In this document: positions 56,150 through 64,000 of the stretch, piece after piece
Numbering within the stretch: position 1 is the first letter of the stretch
Layout of the letters: every line of letters begins with the position of its first letter
Assembly (NCBI GenBank): GCA_944472155.2
Contig: OX235277.1
Coordinates: 9,124,804-9,188,803 of the forward strand
DNA length: 64,000 nt
Direction of reading: 5' to 3'
From: Trichobilharzia szidati
Lineage: Eukaryota > Platyhelminthes > Trematoda > Strigeidida > Schistosomatidae
Notes under the pieces: model-generated
Told to the model about the DNA's origin: nothing
Seen by the model: the letters and a program-made list of their open reading frames with translations, nothing else
The model's database searches: none
Position numbers and translations under genes: made by a program

Positions 56150-58545
56150 AAGGAGTAATTTTCAAAGGATGACCTCCTTGAAAAGAGTTGGGGCAAACAA
56201 TTTCAGGAATGGTCTATGTTAACTTCTGTGTGAACGGAGAAGGTAGCGCAGGAAAACACACTCCTATCCACCAATAACACTTAACTCAGGCAACGTGCAG
56301 TCTGGCCTTAGTCCCAATGAAACTGTCGCCGTAGTGACACCCAAGTGACGCCTTCTAACCAGGAAAGCCCACTAGATCACTGAGATATGCGAGCCCAATC
56401 GTCAATTCGAAGTAGTAATTACCGGTCGGTTATGTGACGCGAGGAATTTACCAGTGCCTTTCATACATGTGGGATCCAACGGGAATATACGTATTATGTA
56501 TATTACAGACAGATTTCCCAATAAGGACTGACGTCACAATTAGACAGTATTATAGTCAGTCACCAGTAAGCTGAGAAGGAATTCATCCACCAGGAATCAT
56601 TAAAAATTGCCCACTACTATGGAGCATTGTTATTCCTTACGCTATGTTAGCGGAATACATGTTCGATACAAGTCATCCTCTTTTCTACTTACATACAGCG
56701 ATGAGATTCGCGAAGTTGGTGATACGTTTATACTGACGCTGAAAACAAAATGCACTAGCTTGATAGGTTTTACCGAGATCAAAAGAATATCTCGGGGAGT
56801 TCCGAAACCATGCTGAATGAGCCGCATAAAATCACAAGTTTTGTACGAGTAAATCATAAAGTTACTTGATATTTGCTCAGCTGAACTCGGCATTCACGCT
56901 TAGAGAAAAGGATATGTACTTTCAAGATGAATCCATGCACCTGAAATAGCGGATTCAATTTCGTTACGTTTCTTCTTTTAATGGATGGATACACACTGAA
57001 TTGTAAACGCGGGACAGACGATAGTGTTTGCTGATGGTGGGTTTTTCATATTTTTTTAGTAGCTCTTTTATGCACTGTTGGGTCTCGTAACAACTTAGTA
57101 TATTTCAAAACGCGAAGAAATCGAAATTTGTTTACCTATTATTATTGATAGAAGGAATTCACGGTGTGACTCATTCATGAATCACGCCACATGACCACTA
57201 GGGTCTTAATGGTTAAGCGGTGTGATTTCAGTTATTTGTTTCACACTGTTGTTAACTCCAGTTTGTAGTTAGGGTTTCCACTGTGAGTGTCTTGTCCGGA
57301 ATTGTTTGACACCGTGTGTCTAAGTAACAATGACGACGTTATGGTTCCACATGAGACGTTTTCCTAGTTTCCCTTTCCGAGAATATCAATGATGTGCTTA
57401 GAAGTTTACTTCAGTTTATACAGTCAAGTCTAATGTGGAGCTCTCCTCGTGCTTCATGGGAACAGAATTGCTTCAGAAATAATTCTGGCTCCTTCTGGGC
57501 GTTATTTTTATTTCATTATGGCTTGATTCCGCACTATTTTCGAGACAAGTGTAGAATTTTCAGCATATGATACCAGGTGTGTATCGGCTGGGGATCGAAC
57601 CCCGGACCATGTACATGGTCGGCGAGCGTCCTAACCGCTGTGCCACCGACACAGACTTTCAGACGAAGGTATTCTGACCGCACTTACTGTGATTCCTTAT
57701 GATACATATAAATACGGTAGCTCTTTAACATGCGGAAAATAAGTCGGCACTAAATTACGAATGACAAATGGGACTAAATTTCAACGACTAATTAAGTAAG
57801 AGGAAAAGATCATAAACGTCTTGTTGGTTTTCTAAAGAAAGCTGGTTTATCACTTGAATTCTGTACTTCATGTGAGGTCTAATATAATTTGGGTTTATAA
57901 TCCGGAAGACAAAACTAATCGTTTGTAGTTGTGTGGTCCATGTTTCATATGCATAACTATTTCAAAACGGTCGTGCTAGTGCATTTTGTTTTCAGCGTTA
58001 ATATAAACGTGTCACTAACTTCGCGAATCTCATCGCTGCTAACATAGCGTAAGGAATAACAATGCTCCATAGTAGTGGGCAATTTTTAATGATTCCTGGT
58101 GGATGAATTCCTTCTCAGCTTACTGGTGACTGACTATAATGCTGTCTAATTGTGACGTCAGTCCTTATTGGGAAATCTGTCTGTAATATACATAATACGT
58201 ATATTCCCGTTGAATCCCGTGTGTCTGAAAGGCATTGGTAAATTTCTCGCGTCACATAACCGACCGGCAGTTACTACTTTGAAGTGACGATTGGGCTCGC
58301 ATATCTCAGTGATCTAGTGGGCTTTCCTGGTTAGAAGGCGTTACTCAGGTTTCACTACGGCGACAGTTTCATTGGGACTATGGTCAGACTGCATGTTGCC
58401 TAAGTCAAGTGTTATTGGTGGATAGGAGTGCATTGCTAATGTGTTTCCCTGCGCTACCTTCTACCTTGACACATAAGTTGATATAGAGCAATCCTGAAAT
58501 TGTCCACCCCAAAACCATTCAAGGGGTTCATTCTTTGAAAATTTG
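56150..58545. repeat. Large inverted repeat, arms about 0.6 kb
   Basis: Left arm about 56150-56775, right arm about 57955-58545, reverse complements of each other with high similarity. Examples: ATTCCTTACGCTATGTTAGC at 56632 against its complement at 58035, and the block around the AATACGTATATTCCCG segment. The left arm has about 45 extra bp (56655-56697). The 1.18-kb centre holds a tRNA-like SINE head. No transposase frame is visible. It looks like a foldback or non-autonomous DNA element, or a segmental inversion-duplication. Confidence 0.8.
57581..57652 (-). ncRNA. tRNA-like SINE head
   Basis: 72-nt tRNA-like unit homologous to 15294-15365: acceptor-like stem GTGTCGG/CCGATAC, A box TGGCACAGCGG, perfect B box GGTTCGATCC and a perfect 16-nt palindrome GACCATGTACATGGTC in place of an anticodon arm. 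The stem changes relative to the other copy keep pairing (one C-G to T-A, one G-C to G-T). Confidence 0.6.
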
Positions 58546-58569
58546 ACTTTCTACATGTACAGTGATCCC

Positions 58570-60108
58570 TCCGTATGTGGATATGCAGTCAATCGATTAG
58601 GTCGTGTCCCGGCTACCTTAGTCATTGCAATTGATTAGTATTATAAGCCTTCATTGTGTCGTTCATTCAAATCCTGGTTCTAATATGCGACCCTTAACCA
58701 TCTCCTATTCTAAGGTGTACGAGCGAGATAGTTGAATTTGTTGACCACTTGTTTGGAAGTTGTTTCAGGTATACTGGTCTGGTTGTTGGAGGAATCTCAA
58801 ATATGAATCCAGTAGGTTCGTAGGAATATACCATCTTCCTCATTTGTGTCACAGCAGAGCTCATAGTTAGTGCGCAGCACTAAAACTTTCCGCCTTTTAG
58901 TGTTGTAGAGCTTGGGCGCATAAGGTATGATAAACGAAGTTACCAGCAAATTTCGGCCACAGTCGTCGTATTTCATTTGTTCACCTTATGTGCTTGATGA
59001 CAATGTTAAAAATAAAATATTAGGTAAGGTGGGGGGGGGGGAATTCAGCCGATACGACTTTAGAGTTTCATCAGTAGAAATGACAAGCACATGCGGTACG
59101 CATGCTGAGCCACTATTTATCTCGATTTTAGTTTTTTTAAATCCTATACATTCTTACTGGAACATAGGGGGCTTCAAGCTTAATCTTTGGAGTTTCAGTA
59201 GCAGTGGTGTTTATTTTTACGGGCTGAGGTTGCTTGCTAGTTTCACACCCAACCTTCTCTCTGTACCGGACTTATAGTCAGCTAAGCGAGGTTTAGAAAT
59301 ACGTCGGCCGGGAATCGAACTCCAAAGTAGCGACATGTTCTAATGGCCACCCGCAAGTGATAGCTCAATTGACATAAAATCAATGCATTAATTTAGCTAC
59401 GCAAAGTTGCCTCATACTGATGTGTGTAATTGCCAAGCTTATCATATTTCGGTGCATCGGCAGCGCAGAGATAGAATGCTCGCCAGCCACTCAAGCTTCA
59501 AAGCTTATTCTTGAAGCCCTACGTTCCAGTAAGAATGCATAGGATTTAAATAAATAAAAATAAAATCGAGACACATAGTGGCTCAGCATGTGTAGCACAT
59601 GTGCTAGTCATTTCTCCTGATGGAACTCTAAAGTCGTATTGACTGAATTCCCCACCTTACCTAATACTTTATTTCTAACATTGTCGTCAAGCACATAAGG
59701 TGGTGAACAAATGAAATACGACAACTGTGGCTGAAATTCGTTGGTCTCTTCATTTATCACACCTTATGCGGCCACGTTCTACAACCCTAAAATGCGAAAT
59801 GTTTTAGTGCTGCGCAATACCCATGAGCTCTACTGTGACACAAATGAGGAAGATGGTATATTCCTACGAACCTACTGGATTCACATTGAGATTCCTCCAA
59901 CAACCAGACCAGTAGACCTGAAACAACTTGCAAACAAGTGGTCAACATATTCAACTATCTCGCTCGTACACCTTAGAATAGGAGTAGGTGAAGGGTTGCA
60001 AATTAGAACCAGAGCTTGAATGAACGACATATCGAAGGTTTATGATACTACTTAGTTGGCCAGACTAAGGTAGCTGGGACAGGATCTAATCGATTGACTG
60101 CATATATA
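58570..60108. repeat. Second large inverted repeat, arms about 0.6 kb
   Basis: Left arm about 58570-59180, right arm about 59510-60108. The outer ends are ATATGCAGTCAATCGATTAG and its complement CTAATCGATTGACTGCATAT at 60085. The arms differ by scattered substitutions, small indels and a poly-G tract of 12 at 59030-59041 in the left arm only. The spacer (59180-59510) contains a SINE fragment. No protein is recognised; the frames inside the arms (58927-59277, 59741-60019) are probably chance. Confidence 0.8.
59150..59345 (-). mobile_element. tRNA/RTE-tailed SINE, decayed
   Basis: Similar to 15140-15366: the RTE-like tail (complement of TTACTGGAACATAGGGGGCT), the body GGGCTGAGGTTGCTTGCTAG and the start of the B-box half GTCGGCCGGGAATCGAACTC, after which the tRNA-like head is lost. 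It occupies the centre of the inverted repeat 58570-60108. Confidence 0.6.
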
Positions 60109-60126
60109 TATATATATATATATAGG
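60104..60126. repeat. (AT)n microsatellite
   Basis: About 11 AT units at the right end of the inverted repeat. Further short AT runs lie at 60716-60731. Confidence 0.8.
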
Positions 60127-60880
60127 ATTATTTTTTTGAACAGGTGACTCTTCCCATAATTCAACTTGATAATTTATAAAAAATGAACTGTCGGGTTAAT
60201 CGATTGAAACTATGCTATTGGTTCAGTCAATGAATAAGTTCTTGGTTACATTTCTGTCTACCATGAACTTCGCCAAGTGAAGCAGCTACATTTTTTGCAG
60301 TCAAATAGAGTTTAGCGAATTCATACTCTGAAAATTGTTATTTTATTTGTTTGTCCAACGACAGACTTAGTGTAGCGTAAAGCGAGCGTAATAGTTAATT
60401 ACCTTTTTACAGGGGGTATCTATTACATTGTATTATTTCCTATAGCTGAGAAAACAAGTAAGCAACAATATGATCGCCAGTTATATCTTATATGATATAT
60501 CGAAGCAGTGAACCGCTATATCTCTCCGACATTTACTCAAAGATTTGTCATGAATTAACAGATACTAAATAACTGTATGCTATCATATGTCACCAGGTGG
60601 TGTAACACCCTAGGCTTTTTTAAATAAACTCCAACAGTTCACCCAAAAGAGTAGCTGCAGACACAGGCAAGCAACTGTCAATCTTTCAACAGTACTTGCT
60701 TTTAAGCCTCAAAGCATATATATATATATATGTACTCAATAATCACCAAACTGTTGAAGTGCAGTTTGTCAGCGTGTATTTTATTGTGTATTAGTTAGCT
60801 AATTAAAGCTTATTTATCCAGGAAAACTTTTCATGGAATTATTTTGTAAGCAATTTGAAAATCCCCATTGAGTCATATAA
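60127..60880. other. No gene recognised
   Basis: AT-rich, only short frames, no repeat family identified. Confidence 0.5.
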
Positions 60881-61490
60881 GAGAAGAGGCGTTCTTCAGT
60901 GAAGAGTTACTCTTCTTTTCGACAATATAATTCTCAAGCTGTGCAATTGTCTGTCTGTTTTCGAAATAGGACTTTGCACCGGTGTGCAGCAGTTCAAGTC
61001 GCCCCACTCCATGTAGCACACAAAGCAAGAGAAGAAAGTAAGAGAAATGCATATTAGAGACAGTAAACACAGGTGTGAGACAAAGGAATAGTAATAACGA
61101 AGAACAATATAGTTTCATTGGAAATCATAAGTCACAAGGAGTGGATTCATCTCCGCCATTGAGAATGATTTTGAGCCATATCACCAATTTTCTTCAGCCT
61201 TCATTGGTTTTTACTGTCCCGAGGACTCCAACCAGGAAGTCTCCACCTTCCTACGTGGCTTAAACTAACTGTTGTGGATTTCATTGACTGATAAAGCCAT
61301 GTTTTGGTTTGACCGCCGCTAGTTCTTTTCCAACCTGATCCTATGTCAGTTAACATTGGCCATCGAGGAAGGCGATGACTAGGCATACGCAACACATGTC
61401 CCAACCATCTCAATAGATGTAATTTCAGTCTCGTCGACTGATTTCCCCTCCTTACCTAGCACTCGACGCCTATTAGTGATTAGTTGTTCA
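60880..61490 (-). mobile_element. Non-LTR 3' region, copy 1
   Basis: On the minus strand, frame 61413-61201 reads MRWLGHVLRMPSHRLPRWPM, SGWKRTSGGQTKTWLYQSMK and LSHVGRWRLPGWSPRDSKNQ. This is an RTE-like C-terminal domain (RWLGHVLRM motif) of a family different from the SR2-like copies. The rest to 60880 is its 3' untranslated part. It recurs in direct orientation at 63200-63800 and inverted at 62625-62935. Confidence 0.7.
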
Positions 61491-61852
61491 CGATGACTTT
61501 CTCGCCCTTTGGTCATTTATACTGGTTGTGATTACTCTGTTGACAATGGGCAGGTCAAATACGCCAGTAACTACCTTCGTATATAAAATAATAGATACTT
61601 TTCGGTTTTACTAGAGATAATGAGAAGAACTTGTAGGACGTTCTGGACTTTTTATTATTACGCCTTGTTCATATCTCGTTAATTGAAAGTCCAGAAAAAA
61701 TATTTTTCTATCGGATTACTTCTCTAATGTGAACTGAATCGCAGGATGACAGCTGTTGAAAAAGATCCATCTACAGAAAGTCGACATAGAACCAACAACT
61801 CGCTAACTTTCAGAGTTGGGTACCTCTATATACAAAACGAAAACTGAGCCAT

Positions 61853-62045
61853 TGAATCGGGTCCCAGTGGCTGAATGGTATACCAGCTTGCCTTGTAACC
61901 GGAAGGTTCTGGGTTCTAATCCCAGCGGGTGCGTACTGCCGATGATTCCCAAACTAGGATGAAACAGCTCTCCAGTACTCCCTGGTTATCAATGGTTCTC
62001 TAACTGATGTCAATCCATGATCAACTCGTAGAAACCTGATCTGTT
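61853..62045 (+). mobile_element. Sm-alpha-like hammerhead SINE with intact tRNA head
   Basis: Plus strand, the most complete copy. The tRNA-like head at 61858-61930 has an A box TGGCTGAATGG and a B box GGTTCTAATCC (one change from consensus), then GCGTACTG, the hammerhead-like block at 61933-61982 (CCGATGA, stem II, GAAACAGCTCTC, CAGTACTCC), and the downstream family sequence TCAATGGTTCTCTAACTGAT to about 62045. The cleavage triplet is CTC instead of GTC and the core has CC for CT, so self-cleavage is unlikely. Confidence 0.8.
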
Positions 62046-62059
62046 CACTAAGACACAGA

Positions 62060-62624
62060 ACCCGCAGCATTTGCAGCCCTGACACTATGGAAGAGAATCT
62101 GAACATTCTGAAAAGAATCCTCCTCGAAAATGACTACACAGAACGTTTCATCACAAAATCCATGAGGCCTACACTATTAAAACTGCCCACACTTTCTACT
62201 CCCAAAGAGCGTCTCTACTTAAATCTACGATTCACTGGAGACTCATCGGCAGAAATATTGAGAAACTGCCTGTCCCGCTCACTGAAGAAAACCCTCTTTG
62301 CTGCTGAACTTCGACTAACCCTCTCTACAAAACCAATGATTCGCATGAACGTGAAAGATAAGCTACCACTGTTGACCGGCCTCATCAATGTGCATCTAGC
62401 AATTCACCTGCTCATGTGAAGCTAGGTATATCCGTTGTACCCAGAGTTTGCTATCCAAACACGTGTCATCGAACACACCCTCAGGGTTTTATAAAGGAGG
62501 AAAAAGATGCCCCCCTCCACCACAGATCTATCCTGGACACACCTGATCGAATCTGGACATCAAGCTAACCCACAAAGGAACTTCAAAGTTGTCTATAGAA
62601 TCAAATTTCTTCAAAACGCGTAGG
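62060..62624 (+). mobile_element. PLE-A linker and nuclease fragment
   Basis: Frame 62087-62419 is the PLE-A thumb and linker (LKRILLENDYTERFITKSMR, KERLYLNLRFTGDSSAEILR, LSRSLKKTLFAAELRLTLST). The GIY-YIG start is visible only across a stop and frameshifts near 62390-62450 (QFTCSCEARYIRCT), followed by LIESGHQANPQRNFKVVYRI near 62550-62605. The 5' end is truncated next to the hammerhead SINE; the 3' end is truncated by the following repeat. Confidence 0.75.
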
Positions 62625-62935
62625 AAGATGTAGACCTCCTGGTTGGGGTCCTCGGGACGGTAAACACTAATGACTGGAGACAATTGGTGATATGGCTCAA
62701 AGTTGTTCTCAATGGCTGGTGCAGATGCATTCACTCCTTGTGACTTATGATTTCCAAAGAAACTATATTGTTCTTCGTTATTACTATTCCTTTTATCTCA
62801 TATCCCTGTTATGTCTCTATTTTGTGTTTCTCCTACATGGAGTGTGGCGACTTCAACTGCCTTACATATGTGCAAAGTTCTATGTCGAAAAGCAGACAGA
62901 CAATCACATTCAAAGTCAGTAGGAGAGGAAGTTTG
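62625..62935 (+). repeat. Inverted partial copy of the non-LTR 3' region
   Basis: The reverse complement matches 60955-61260 and 63260-63580, including CTCCACCTTCCTACG-like, GATATGGCTCAAA and CATGGAGTGTGGCGACT landmarks. It is part of a three-copy set within 3 kb. Confidence 0.7.
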
Positions 62936-62989
62936 TTATAACAGTCTCTCTTCGTATTAAAGTCTACGCTGCAGATGTCTATAAAGACA

Positions 62990-63190
62990 ATAAAAGCTTC
63001 ACAAATAAATCATCGAGTTTGGAGAACACAACTATACCAATAAGAATGGTGTTGTTGTTGATTGTCTCCTTGATCTCTGTGAAGCCAGTGTTGTCGGTTG
63101 TGGAGTGATGGGCATAGGATCGATGGCAATCATCAGCTTTTTTTTAAATACAACTGAATGGCTCATATTCATCAGTGTATTTAAGTATCC
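62990..63190. other. No gene recognised
   Basis: Between repeat copies; only short frames. Confidence 0.4.
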
Positions 63191-63199
63191 TGTAATAAT

Positions 63200-64000
63200 T
63201 TAATTTTTGCCTCCTGTGATGAATCCGTAAAAGGGGTTGATTGATAAAATTCTTGTAGCTGACTGACTGGTGTCAATGTAGAACTTTGCATAGATGCGCA
63301 GCAGTTCGAGTTGCCACATTCCACATGTAGCGCACAAAGCAAGAGAAGAGAGCAAAGACAGATTCATCAAAAGAGAGGTAGATAATAAACAGAAGTGTGA
63401 GTGAGGGGAAAAGAATAGTAATATAGAAGAACAATAAAGTACTTTGATTGAGTGTCGTAAATCACAGAGTGAATGCATCTGCGCCAGCCATATCACCAAA
63501 TGCCTCCACCCACAGGTTCCTACTGTGCTGAGGACCCCAACCAGTCAGGAAGTCTTCACCTCCTTACGTGCATGGCTTAAACTAACTGTTGTGGATTTCC
63601 TTGATTGATGTCATATTTTGGTTTGACCACCACCAGCTCTTTTCCAACCTGATCAATCCTATGTCATCTAACATTTACCGTCGAAGAAGGCGATGGCTAG
63701 GCGTACGTAACACACATCCTAAACATTTCAATCGATGTAGCTTCACAACCTCGTCGATTGATTCCCCCTTCTTCTTATCTAACACTCGACCAAGGCCTAA
63801 CCTCAACATTACTCACCCTATTACACCCACCACCTAATACTGGAGACTGAAAGCGGATACAAATGATCAAAGACAGCTAGCCAAGCCCTCCCACTTTCAA
63901 TGGCCATGTCTCATAGTCATAGAGGTTGACAGCCCGGTTATCACGTCTGTGCCAGAGATGGCGTAAGTTGCCAAATGCCAAAACGAACCTTTTGTATCCG
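63200..64000 (-). mobile_element. Non-LTR 3' region, copy 2, running off the window
   Basis: Direct repeat of 60880-61490 over about 590 bp (63200-63800), continuing further into the upstream coding part to the window edge. Minus-strand frames show the same C-terminal landmarks broken by stops. Conserved 3' untranslated features include CGCAGCAGTTCGAGTTGCCA against CAGCAGTTCAAGTCGCCC in the other copy. Confidence 0.65.

Noticed and set aside
56607..56893. Short open frames on both strands within the inverted repeat
   Set aside because: No domain and not conserved as frames in the other arm.
58927..59277. 116-codon frame across the left arm of the second inverted repeat
   Set aside because: It crosses from the arm into a SINE and contains a poly-G tract; the opposite arm does not keep it open.
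1..64000. CRISPR arrays, bacterial operons, rRNA genes
   Set aside because: None seen. The window is eukaryotic, with spliceosomal introns and retroelements; no regularly spaced short repeats or rRNA signatures were found.

Overview
This window looks like repeat-packed genomic DNA of a blood fluke (Schistosomatidae, most likely Schistosoma). The diagnostic content is SINEs that combine a tRNA-like Pol III head with a degenerate hammerhead ribozyme (the Sm-alpha type), at least three families of Penelope-like elements (PLEs), RTE/SR2-type and CR1-type non-LTR retrotransposons, a CsRn1/Boudicca-type Ty3/gypsy element, and a likely micro-exon gene (MEG). The composition is AT-rich. Almost every long reading frame belongs to a transposable element, usually a 5'-truncated and broken copy. 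PLE-A, PLE-B and PLE-C are labels used only here: A has a YVDDTF-type RT core and a CxCGDSYIG-type GIY-YIG motif, B has an IPCNDC...YIGQTSR motif, C has a CVYKIKCLECD-type motif.

Layout. 0-9 kb: the minus strand carries what I read as the 5' part of a host MEG (signal-peptide exon at 8981-9044, 15-nt phase-1 micro-exons at 7263-7277 and 1508-1522). Its introns are filled with PLE copies, an RTE copy and two head-to-head hammerhead SINEs. 9-17.6 kb: a palindromic pair of hammerhead-SINE ends, PLE fragments, two further non-LTR families, a tRNA/RTE-tailed SINE and an RTE copy. 17.7-20.2 kb: a palindrome of about 2 kb built from two head-to-head PLE-C copies. 20.6-23.9 kb: an RTE tail, then mostly unassigned sequence. 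23.9-32.9 kb: a three-level nest, with a PLE-A copy split by a complete LTR-flanked gypsy element (25886-32704, 4-bp target duplication CTAT) that is itself split by a 5'-truncated non-LTR element. 33-39.5 kb: a PLE remnant and a nearly full-length but frameshifted CR1-type element.

40-44.7 kb holds the most gene-like locus: a seven-exon plus-strand gene with FAR1-type zinc finger, MULE (Mutator-type) DDE transposase and SWIM zinc finger. Most of its introns are only 30-39 nt long, and weak terminal inverted repeats may bound it. It is a Mutator-like transposon (Curupira-like) or a gene domesticated from one. 44.7-51 kb: a decayed second gypsy element, the intact 5' end of an RTE element joined to an unidentified possibly BEL/Pao-like segment, and a 194-bp tandem duplication. 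51-56 kb: RTE and PLE-B debris with little else. 56.1-60.1 kb: two adjacent large inverted repeats (arms about 0.6 kb) with no recognised protein. 60.9-64 kb: three copies (two direct, one inverted) of a non-LTR 3' region, a hammerhead SINE and a PLE-A fragment.

Apart from the MEG-like exons and the MULE gene, I see no host protein-coding gene. The parts act together only as layers of insertion. The recurring architectural theme is inverted, head-to-head arrangement of PLE and hammerhead-SINE ends.
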